Positions 44,088 to 51,954 of a DNA stretch of 64,000 nt are shown piece after piece. The first letter of the stretch is position 1; each line of letters begins with the position of its first letter. A program made the translations under genes and the position numbers. Under the pieces are notes generated by a model, which saw only the letters and a program-made list of their open reading frames with translations, was not told the origin of the DNA and searched no databases. Origin of the DNA: Auanema rhodensis. Lineage: Eukaryota; Nematoda; Chromadorea; Rhabditida; Rhabditidae. Location: assembly GCA_964057225.1 (NCBI GenBank), contig OZ059895.1, positions 21,524,688 to 21,588,687 of the forward strand, given 5' to 3'.

Positions 44088-46360
44088 TAAAAAAAGGAAT
44101 CTAAAAACATCTACTTTTTGATAAATTATTTTAAAATTTTTCGAAAAAATTTTTGTCAAAATGTTTTTGGAAGCAATGTTGAGTGTACATGGAAACTCAA
44201 CATACACTAATGCATAATTTTTCAAACGATCATAACTAATTTTTGTATTAAGCGTTTCTCAGTGTAGTATAGTGCATTCGATGCGGATTTTTAAGCTGCG
44301 TCGATCTGTGTTATCAGATTTGCGCTAGCTTGCAAATGCACCGAGATATCAACTGATATAAGTTCACACTTATATCCTCGATTTTCACCCTGAAGAATTG
44401 ATTTTTTCGTTGAATAACATTGTCCATCGTCTTTGCTTTGAAAAAAGGAATCTAAAAACATCTACTTTCGCTAGATTATTTTGAAATTTCTCGAAAAAAT
44501 TTTTGTCAAAATATTTTTGGAAGCAATGTTGAGTGTACATGGAAACTCAACATACACTAATGCATCATTTTTCAAACAATCATAACTAATTTTTGTATTA
44601 AGCGTTTCTCAGTGTAGTATAGTGCATTCGATGCGGATTTTTAAGCTGCGTCGATCTGTGTTATCAGATTTGCGCTAGCTTGAAAATGCACCGAGATATC
44701 AACTGATATAAGTTCACACTTATATCCTCGATTTTCACCCTGAAGAATTGATTTTTTCGTTGAATAACATTGTCCATCGTCTTTGCCTTGAAAAAAGGAA
44801 TCTAAAAACATCTACTTTCGCTAGATTATTTTGAAATTTCTCGAAAAAATTTTTGTCAAAATGTTTTTGGAAGCAATGTTGAGTGTACATGGAAACTCAA
44901 CATACACTAATGCATCATTTTTCAAACGATCATAACTAATTTTTGTATTAAGCGTTTCTCAGTGTAGTATAGTGCATTCGATGCGGATTTTTGAGCTGCG
45001 TCGATCTGTGTTATCAGATTTGCGCTAGCTTAAAAATGCACCGAGATATCAACTGATATAAGTTCACACTTATATCCTCGATTTTCACCCTGAAGAATTA
45101 ATTTTTTCGTTGAATAACAATGTCCATCGTCTTTGCCTTGAAAAAAGGAATCTAAAAACATCTACTTTTTGCTAAATTATATTGAAATTTTTCGAAAAAA
45201 TTTTTGTCAAAATGTTTTTGGAAGCAATGTTGAGTGTACATGGAAACTCAACATACACTAATGCATCATTTTTCAAACGATCATAACTAATTTTTCTATA
45301 AAGCGTTTCTCAATGTAGTATAGTGCATTCGATGCGGATTTTTAAGCTGCGTCGATCTGTGTTATCAGATTTGCGCTAGCTTAAAAATGCACCGAGATAT
45401 CAACTGATATAAGTTCACACTTATATCCTCGATTTTCACCCTGAGGAATTGATTTTTTCGTTGAATAACATTGTCCATCGTCTTTGCCTTGAAAAAAGGA
45501 ATCTAAAAACATCTACTTTTGCTAGATTATTTTGAAATTTCTCGAAAAAATTTTTGTCAAAATGTTTTTGGAAGCAATGTTGAGTGTACATGGAAACTCA
45601 ACATACACTAATGCATCATTTTTCAAACGATCATAACTAATTTTTCTATAAAGCGTTTCTCAATGTAGTATAGTGCATTCGATGCGGATTTTTAAGCTGC
45701 GTCGATCTGTGTTATCAGATTTGCGCTAGCTTAAAAATGCACCGAGATATCAACTGATATAAGTTCACACTTATATCCTCGATTTTCACCCTGAAGAATA
45801 GATTTTTTCGTTGAATAACATTGTCCATCGTCTTTGCCTTGGAAAAATGAATCTAAAAACATCTACTTTTGCTAGATTATTTTGAAATTTCTCGAAAAAA
45901 TTTTTGTCAAAATGTTTTTGGAAGCAATGTTGAGTGTACATGGAAACTCAACATACACTAATGCATCATTTTTCAAACGATCATAACTAATTTTTCTATA
46001 AAGCGTTTCTCAATGTAGTATAGTGCATTCGATGCGGATTTTTAAGCTGCGTCGATCTGTGTTATCAGATTTGCGCTAGCTTAAAAATGCACCGAGATAT
46101 CAACTGATATAAGTTCACACTTATATCCTCGATTTTCACCCTGAGGAATTGATTTTTTCGTTGAATAACATTGTCCATCGTCTTTGCCTTGAAAAAAGGA
46201 ATCTAAAAACATCTACTTTTGCTAGATTATTTTGAAATTTCTCGAAAAAATTTTTGTCAAAATGTTTTTGGAAGCAATGTTGAGTGTACATGGAAACTCA
46301 ACATACACTAATGCATCATTTTTCAAACGATCATAACTAATTTTTCTATAAAGCGTTTCT

Positions 46361-47295
46361 GACTATCGACTGAAGCACCCTTGTTACAGGAGTGCACAAC
46401 CATCCGTAGAAATGTTAGCGTTACCCGAATGGAACCTGGGACAGTGCATGTTCACAGTACGACGAGTTAATAACCTATGATATTACCCTGTTGTTTCCCG
46501 GAGGTCTTTCTACTTCAAGTTACCAGCTTACTGTTCTTACCCAGATGTTCGCCACATCCATTCAGCTGATTCAGAATTATCTACTATAAGAGTAAACTCA
46601 AATAGAATAGTCTCGCAAAGACACATCCACCGATCTTCCTGGTGGAGATTCATCGAAGTTAATTTTTCCCGAAGGAACTTAAATGGGCTTTAATTACTCT
46701 ATCAGTTCCTAATACAGCACTACGTTGGATTCTCTCCAAGAGGTAGATAGTTTCATCATGACTTATAGTAGGAAGTCTTTTCAAGTGCTCAAGAGAGCTC
46801 TCAGTTACTTCACCACCACACCCTACCACAACAGGTACCACATGCACAGTTGAACCATACATGTTCTGTAACTCCCGAGCCAAAGATAACCCTGGAGGAT
46901 ACGGTAGCACATGTGTGTCAGATAAGCACGAATTTACCGCGTATTTATTATACTTACGACTGATGTTTTCATCTATCCTGGTAATCCAAGATATGCCAAT
47001 CTCAATAATATATATTGCTTTCCTCGAAGAATCATGGTAAACAATATCTGGTCTATAATGATCCAGCTTATTTGGGGTATCGAAGTACCTGTCCCACCAT
47101 ATCGTCTTGTCACCGTTCGTTTGTACTACCGGAACTTTCTGAGTATGATGTATCGTTTGGAAACCAAACTTTTTACAGAGCCAATAATAGATATTTCGAG
47201 CCGCGCTATTATGTCTGTCTAACATTAAGGTTGGGCGAAATTGCGGACAGCATGAAACAACATGTTCCGGAGTTTCTCTAGGAGCAGAACAAAGT
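46361..47295 (-). mobile_element. 5'-truncated inverted copy of the R4-like retrotransposon 3' end
   Basis: Reverse complement of 51318-52252, the last 935 bp of the full-length element. Peptides translated from the two copies in three different frames are identical, which implies near-complete nucleotide identity. It joins satellite at AAGCGTTTCT|GACTATCGAC, exactly the mirror image of the 3' junction of the full-length copy. Its inner end breaks off inside the codon for residue 1059 and is followed by oligo-T. The flanking satellite is mirrored too, so this is more likely part of an inverted duplication than an independent second insertion. Confidence 0.92.
46659..47295 (-). pseudogene. C-terminal fragment of the retrotransposon protein (endonuclease domain)
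   Basis: Carries the in-frame codons for residues 1060-1270 of the full-length protein. It retains the RLE domain (the RPD segment and EIGIS strand) and the normal stop codon but has lost the Myb-like region, the whole reverse transcriptase and the first cysteine of the CCHC knuckle. Upstream the frame runs through AAA codons into a TGA at 47304-47306. The first Met, equivalent to Met1083, is at 47225, leaving 188 codons. No promoter or independent start signal is visible, so it is taken as a dead fragment. It shows no frameshift or nonsense change relative to the intact copy, which fits a very recent origin. Confidence 0.85.
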
Positions 47296-47316
47296 TTTTT
47301 TTTTCAAACAAATTCC
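47296..47316. other. Junction filler between inverted fragment and element 5' end
   Basis: Twenty-one bases that belong neither to the mirrored arm nor, if the ribozyme call is right, to the mature element RNA. They open with nine T, part of a run of ten at 47295-47304, and continue CAAACAAATTCC. The string TTTTTCAAAC at 47300-47309 matches a satellite motif, but the match stops after ten bases. It could be non-templated nucleotides added by the reverse transcriptase, a scrap of target DNA, or part of the element's own 5' end. Confidence 0.45.
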
Positions 47317-47387
47317 GGGAACTCACAGTCTTGACCTTCACGTGGTGGTTCCCGAGGATTACACTTTGTGTAAGAGCTAACGAAGGC
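47317..47387 (+). ncRNA. Candidate HDV-like self-cleaving ribozyme at element 5' end
   Basis: The segments fit the HDV double-pseudoknot order. P1 has 7 bp: GGGAACT (47317-47323) with GGTTCCC (47347-47353). P2 is GTCTT (47328-47332) with AAGGC (47383-47387), including one G-T pair. P3 has 3 bp: ACC (47334-47336) with GGT (47344-47346), around the 7-nt loop TTCACGT. A possible P1.1 pairs T338-C339 with G354-A355 (47xxx numbering). P4 is TTACAC (47359-47364) with GTGTAA (47368-47373). J4/2 is CTAA (47377-47380), matching the CNAA pattern that holds the catalytic C. Cleavage would fall 5' of G47317. R2 and related elements are known to release their 5' ends from cotranscripts with such ribozymes. 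P2 is the weakest helix. This is a fold recognised by eye, without a covariance search. Confidence 0.65.
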
Positions 47388-48141
47388 AACAAACGTGTTT
47401 CACGTATGTCGTAGGGCTTGCTGGTGTCAGTAACCCCTGCTAGTTAAGAATTATGGCAGCATTCCGATTCGGTATCCGTTAGTTTTTAAAAGTTTCGAAA
47501 ACTTATAGTAGGAATGTTTGGAATTGGACGGTGAAGGTGTTCACGGAGAGATGTTCGATATTCTAAAGATTATATAAATTGTCATTTGGCAGCGAAACCA
47601 CTGATGATAAATATACGAACAGAGATAGACATTAACGCCTTTGTCTGGAATAAGAGGTTTTAGCCCTCTGACCGGGGAATTGCAATTTAATAGAAATTGA
47701 AGTTGTCACTGTTTACACAGCGGCAGAGCACCTCTTGATGATATATGTGGTAAGAGGAATTGGAGCAAATCAATGTGATCTACTAGGTTCAGTTTGTGGA
47801 TTTGATATTTCTTCGACTTTTAAAAATTTTGATTCAACACGCTCAGCCACTTTGTGGTTTGCCTCTGAGACCATAAGAGGTTCTCTCTTATTGGTAATCT
47901 AGTTGAATCTCTTCCAGCTTGATTGATGAGTTACAAAAGTGTCCCAAAAAAGTAACAGTCAATAGGGACATGCTTTAGGTCAAAGCTGCGGGAGCGTAGG
48001 GCACGTTCCCAGGGTCGAATTCTATTTAGAATATCCCCTACGTCCCGGTCAAAGGATCGAATGGTGAGAGCCTATAGGGAGGCTGTACGTGGTTTCATTA
48101 AAGGTTAGAGCTGCCTTGTCACCACGGGAATATAAACGCTT
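47388..48141 (+). other. Retrotransposon 5' UTR
   Basis: Non-coding stretch between the ribozyme and the ORF with no long reading frame in any direction and no satellite homology. An in-frame TAA at 48133 closes the reading frame before the first ATG, so the protein cannot start further upstream without recoding. It contains one strong stem-loop (listed separately) and otherwise nothing I can identify. In R2-group elements the 5' UTR RNA binds the reverse transcriptase and may drive cap-independent translation. That role is possible here but not shown by the sequence. Confidence 0.7.
47990..48046 (+). promoter_or_regulatory. Strong stem-loop in the 5' UTR
   Basis: GGGAGCGTAGGG at 47990-48001 pairs with CCCTACGTCCC at 48036-48046: 11 bp with a single bulged G. 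The enclosed region holds a smaller ATTCTA/TAGAAT dyad. It lies about 95 nt upstream of the ATG. It may be an RNA structure used in translation or in binding the element protein. The pairing is seen; the function is inferred. Confidence 0.5.
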
Positions 48142-51100
48142 ATGAAGAGATATTCCTCTAGACCTGTAGCCGCTCAGGAAAAAAGCGGGGTCCGACTACC
48201 TAATGTCGATGCCGTCACACCGCAGTTGCCTGATGGAAATGAAAGCCCCGTTGAGGGTGAAGTTTCAATAACTGTGGGTAGGGAACTTGCTGGTCAAGTT
48301 CGAGACACGAGGTGGAGCACGCAGGAAGATATTGTTCTCTGGAGTCTAACTGAGACATATCGCTCAAGGGACGTCAAAGTTTCTTGGATAACTGTGAGTG
48401 AAGCCTGGAATGTCGAAGTTAATAGCGATGGTGTGAAAAAACGCACCAAGGGGGCTTTGTCCTCTCGGTACTCTTCGTTAAAGAAGATTGGAGGTCCTGT
48501 TTCCATGCCTTCGGGTTGTACCGTTGCAAGGGGTGAACCATCATGTGTTGATGAAAGTAGTGAAAGTAGTCCGGAGATTAGTATACTCACTCCGGACGCC
48601 AATAATATTCGGGAGGCTATGTGTCTTAGTACCTTACCCTCCTTAGGTTCTATAACTTTAGTTGGAGACGACCTTGACACAATTGAACATTCAATTGAGC
48701 CTGAAGTTGAGGTTGAATCTGGCTTATTAGATAATGATATTGTTGTGAACGCAGATTGCGAACGAATATGTGAAGAGGTGAGAGAAGGAGGGAGAGAAGA
48801 GAGAGAGAATAGGGGCAGCGAGGGAAATGACTCGTGCGATATTGAACAAGAAAGAGAATTCCGCAAGGTTTTTAATGACATTATGGTTCGAAATCGCTGC
48901 AAGTATACGAGAAAAATCCCTAGTAAGGTGAATCGAAAAATTCCCGATAGACTTATGCATTTAGCGAATGAGGTTGTGCTACACGCTGTAAACATGCTGA
49001 AAAGTTTCGAAGCTGTAAACTGTGCTGTGTATGCTGCATCTGTAGCGGTCACGACGGTGATAAAGTCTGAGTGCTTGGAGGCGGAAATTACTCGTGAATG
49101 GTTTGAAAAGAATGAAGAGAAGCAAAAAGTGATCCGTCAAGAGCTTGGTTGGATAGCCCAGGAATTACGGCGACGTGATCTAAAAGTGAATCCTACAAGG
49201 CGACAAGTGGTGATTTTGCGTTTCTTAAAAAAGGTTGGAAAACCTACGGAATCAAACCTGCAACGTAGATATGAATGTCTAGTGGAGAGATTAAATAATC
49301 TTAAAACGATGAAGGACGCACGATCTGCGGAAATAAAAAGGCGCAAACTTCGGAAACTTGGTGCTAAGCGAGTCGTTGAAGATGAACCTGAATTGTCTGC
49401 AAACCCTGATGCCAATGCTACACTGCAGTATTGGAAGAACATTGTTGGAGTTGAGAGAAAGTTTAAAGCATTGCCCATTCTCAGACAATGGGGTGAGCAT
49501 GCGAAAAATGTCACGAGTAACTCCTCCTCAGTGTGTGTTTGGACAGAAAGTTGGAGAGAGGTGATGAGTAAGACCAAACCTTGGAAAGCGCCAGGGCCTG
49601 ATGGAATACGAGCTTTTTGGTGGAAGGCTTTGCCGGCTGCTAATCAGTTTCTTTCTACATGGACTTGTAAAATGCTGGAAGGATTGGAAATATTTCCAGA
49701 ATGGGTAGCCCGCGGGAGAATTGTGATGATTCCCAAAGGCAATGGCGCCTCAGATCCTAAGGATCAAAGGCCGATAGCGTGCTTGAATATAGCCGCCAAG
49801 TGTCTAACTGCAATGTTAGCTAAAAAGATTAAGCCAGCCCTTGACTTGGTTATTCCTAGTGAACAAAGAGCTTTAAAAGAAAAAGAATGGGGTGTAACCC
49901 ATGCGAGAGTACTTGACGCCACTGTGTTAGCTGATTTTCGCTTTGGAAAAAGTGGAAAGCAACTACACTGTGCGTGGATAGATTATTCGAAAGCCTTTGA
50001 TTCGGTGCCCCATGGTTACATCATATGGCTTTTAGCCAAATGTGGGATTTGCGCCAACTACAGGAATCTCTATAGTAAATCTCTGAGAGCTCTTACTTAT
50101 CAGTATGAAGTGAGAGGGAAGTTCGTGAGTGTTAAGAGTGGACCATTAAAGGTTAAATGTGGGATTCCACAGGGTGATACGTTGTCTCCACTATTGTTTT
50201 GTCTAGCTGTTTCACCAATATCATATCTATTAAGAAACGAAAGCGGTTACCGTGTAAGTCACGGCGCGAGCAGTAAGGGGCCTGCTAAATTAAGTATATC
50301 ACACATATATTATGTTGATGACTTAAAACTTTATGCTTCTTCGCGAAGTATATTGTTTAAAAACATAAGGTCTGTGCGGAAACTCTCTAAAGCTATTAAT
50401 TTAGATCTTAATCCCAAAAAATGTGCTACCATACATTTGGGAACTCAGTCAGGATTGGGCTGTGACGAAATCCCGATCTTATCTAGTGCGTATAAATACT
50501 TAGGGATTGAACAAGCTAGTGTAGATTGTGCGGACAAAGCTTTAGAGAGAGTAGAGAGAACGTTGCTGGGTCGATTGGAGAAACTGTGGGAAAGTGAGCT
50601 TACTCATCATGAGAAAGTTCATTACTATAATACTGCGATAATTCCCGCCTTCACATTTGTCGTTCAGAATATGTTCGTCAATGAGGGCCAAAGATCGAAG
50701 ACTGAGTCCATTCTCAAGTGGAGCAGGGAGACTGACATGAAAGTGCGTACGGTTTTAGTGAAGACTAAAGCTCGTTATCGTACTTGTAATGCTGGTCGTT
50801 TGTACCTACCCCCTGAAGATTTGGGTCTTGGTTTGAAATCACTCGAGGAGATGGTGGAAAATGCCTTTATATATGCTTATGCGTATGTCGCCACTACCCC
50901 CTCACTGCAGTTTTCCTATAGTCTATTCGAGAGACACAGCAAGCGTGGCAAAAAGACCATTGTTTCAGCTTTCAATAAAGTTATAGATCGTTATGTGATA
51001 ACAGTTGAAAGACACTGTGAAAGAGCGATACCATCACTTATTATTAATGGGAACACGTTCGAAGGTCCCAGGGATGCGGCTCGAGCCATGATATCAGTAC

Positions 51101-51954
51101 TGTGTGATCAAAGGAGAACGCAGAGGCTTGAAAACTGGTTAAGTAAAAGCGCAGCATCGATGGTATATGGCGTAGCAAATATTAATATTAGTATGTCAGG
51201 TTTATGGTTAGAAAAAGGATTGGTAAATAGCAAGACGGTGCGTAACATACTTGCTTTGCAGGAGTTCCAGCTCATTACTCGGTCCCATGTGGCGTCCGGT
51301 ACTTGTGCGGGATGTAGACTTTGTTCTGCTCCTAGAGAAACTCCGGAACATGTTGTTTCATGCTGTCCGCAATTTCGCCCAACCTTAATGTTAGACAGAC
51401 ATAATAGCGCGGCTCGAAATATCTATTATTGGCTCTGTAAAAAGTTTGGTTTCCAAACGATACATCATACTCAGAAAGTTCCGGTAGTACAAACGAACGG
51501 TGACAAGACGATATGGTGGGACAGGTACTTCGATACCCCAAATAAGCTGGATCATTATAGACCAGATATTGTTTACCATGATTCTTCGAGGAAAGCAATA
51601 TATATTATTGAGATTGGCATATCTTGGATTACCAGGATAGATGAAAACATCAGTCGTAAGTATAATAAATACGCGGTAAATTCGTGCTTATCTGACACAC
51701 ATGTGCTACCGTATCCTCCAGGGTTATCTTTGGCTCGGGAGTTACAGAACATGTATGGTTCAACTGTGCATGTGGTACCTGTTGTGGTAGGGTGTGGTGG
51801 TGAAGTAACTGAGAGCTCTCTTGAGCACTTGAAAAGACTTCCTACTATAAGTCATGATGAAACTATCTACCTCTTGGAGAGAATCCAACGTAGTGCTGTA
51901 TTAGGAACTGATAGAGTAATTAAAGCCCATTTAAGTTCCTTCGGGAAAAATTAA
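48142..51954 (+). CDS. R4-like retrotransposon polyprotein: Myb-like, reverse transcriptase, CCHC, RLE endonuclease
   Basis: A 1270-residue protein that nicks target DNA and reverse transcribes its own RNA onto the nick (target-primed reverse transcription, in the nucleus). Residues 57-115 look like a Myb/SANT fold (W58, E62-D63, W67, W82, W89, RT..AL..RY at 101-110), a probable target DNA-binding domain. No N-terminal C2H2 finger is visible. Residues 340-430 are basic and helical. The reverse transcriptase spans about 440-850: KAPGPDG (482-488), IPKGN (530-534), DQRPIACLN (541-549), motif A IDYSKAFDSV with catalytic D614, GIPQGDTLSP (674-683) and YVDD (724-727) followed by LKLYA. The CCHC knuckle is C1058-x2-C1061-x8-H1070-x4-C1075. 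The endonuclease core is RPD (1140-1142) and E1157, followed by ENISRKYNKY. The size is as expected for R2/R4 proteins. The start is the first ATG after the in-frame TAA at 48133. No frameshift or stop interrupts it, so it is probably functional. The clade placement is less certain than the domain calls. Confidence 0.93.
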   Translation: MKRYSSRPVAAQEKSGVRLPNVDAVTPQLPDGNESPVEGEVSITVGRELAGQVRDTRWSTQEDIVLWSLTETYRSRDVKVSWITVSEAWNVEVNSDGVKKRTKGALSSRYSSLKKIGGPVSMPSGCTVARGEPSCVDESSESSPEISILTPDANNIREAMCLSTLPSLGSITLVGDDLDTIEHSIEPEVEVESGLLDNDIVVNADCERICEEVREGGREERENRGSEGNDSCDIEQEREFRKVFNDIMVRNRCKYTRKIPSKVNRKIPDRLMHLANEVVLHAVNMLKSFEAVNCAVYAASVAVTTVIKSECLEAEITREWFEKNEEKQKVIRQELGWIAQELRRRDLKVNPTRRQVVILRFLKKVGKPTESNLQRRYECLVERLNNLKTMKDARSAEIKRRKLRKLGAKRVVEDEPELSANPDANATLQYWKNIVGVERKFKALPILRQWGEHAKNVTSNSSSVCVWTESWREVMSKTKPWKAPGPDGIRAFWWKALPAANQFLSTWTCKMLEGLEIFPEWVARGRIVMIPKGNGASDPKDQRPIACLNIAAKCLTAMLAKKIKPALDLVIPSEQRALKEKEWGVTHARVLDATVLADFRFGKSGKQLHCAWIDYSKAFDSVPHGYIIWLLAKCGICANYRNLYSKSLRALTYQYEVRGKFVSVKSGPLKVKCGIPQGDTLSPLLFCLAVSPISYLLRNESGYRVSHGASSKGPAKLSISHIYYVDDLKLYASSRSILFKNIRSVRKLSKAINLDLNPKKCATIHLGTQSGLGCDEIPILSSAYKYLGIEQASVDCADKALERVERTLLGRLEKLWESELTHHEKVHYYNTAIIPAFTFVVQNMFVNEGQRSKTESILKWSRETDMKVRTVLVKTKARYRTCNAGRLYLPPEDLGLGLKSLEEMVENAFIYAYAYVATTPSLQFSYSLFERHSKRGKKTIVSAFNKVIDRYVITVERHCERAIPSLIINGNTFEGPRDAARAMISVLCDQRRTQRLENWLSKSAASMVYGVANINISMSGLWLEKGLVNSKTVRNILALQEFQLITRSHVASGTCAGCRLCSAPRETPEHVVSCCPQFRPTLMLDRHNSAARNIYYWLCKKFGFQTIHHTQKVPVVQTNGDKTIWWDRYFDTPNKLDHYRPDIVYHDSSRKAIYIIEIGISWITRIDENISRKYNKYAVNSCLSDTHVLPYPPGLSLARELQNMYGSTVHVVPVVVGCGGEVTESSLEHLKRLPTISHDETIYLLERIQRSAVLGTDRVIKAHLSSFGKN

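Larger units (their letters stand above)
1..46360 (+). repeat. Satellite DNA array, 350/351-bp monomer, forward orientation
   Basis: About 132 head-to-tail monomers, reading from CAAAATGTTTTTGGAAGCAA to the next copy (for example starts at 1, 352 and 702). Monomers are 350 or 351 bp. The difference is the T-run in CTACTTTTGC versus CTACTTTTTG. Divergence between monomers is a few percent and sits in recurring diagnostic blocks: CATCATTTTTC with CTATAAAGCG versus CATAATTTTTC with GTATTAAGCG; GTTATCAG versus GTTCTCAG; GAATTAATT, GAATTGATT or GAATAGATT; and four versions of the segment after CATCTACTT. The array holds no gene. A 63-codon antisense reading frame is open in only a minority of monomers and is best regarded as chance. 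The composition is AT-rich and typical of pericentromeric or other heterochromatic satellite. The right end is the junction with a retrotransposon fragment after AAGCGTTTCT. Confidence 0.97.
43748..47295 (+). repeat. Left arm of large inverted repeat (3548 bp), partner 51318-54865
   Basis: Position p pairs with position 98613-p throughout, with no indel. Private variants are mirrored in the partner arm: TTGCAAATGCACC near 44331, CAAAATATTTTTGG near 44508, TTTCAAACAATCAT near 44572, CTTTGCTTTGAAA near 44433, TTTTTGAGCTGCG near 44990 and CTTGGAAAAATGAATCT near 45838. The outer limit is a mismatch at 43747/54866. The inner limit is 47295/51318, where the sequence turns into an oligo-T run. The arm holds about 2.6 kb of satellite and 935 bp of retrotransposon 3' end. 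Confidence 0.9.

Noticed and set aside
47015-47281. Plus-strand reading frames of 88 and 62 codons, with twins on the minus strand at 51332-51598 and 51391-51579
   Set aside because: They are antisense shadows of the retrotransposon C-terminal coding region, present twice because of the inverted repeat.
47995-48042. tRNA-like acceptor stem CGTAGGG/CCCTACG
   Set aside because: Only 34 nt lie inside the stem, too short for a tRNA, and there is no anticodon arm.
48294-49577. Minus-strand reading frames (252, 77, 146 and 69 codons) opposite the retrotransposon ORF
   Set aside because: They overlap a strongly supported protein on the other strand and have no recognisable domain.
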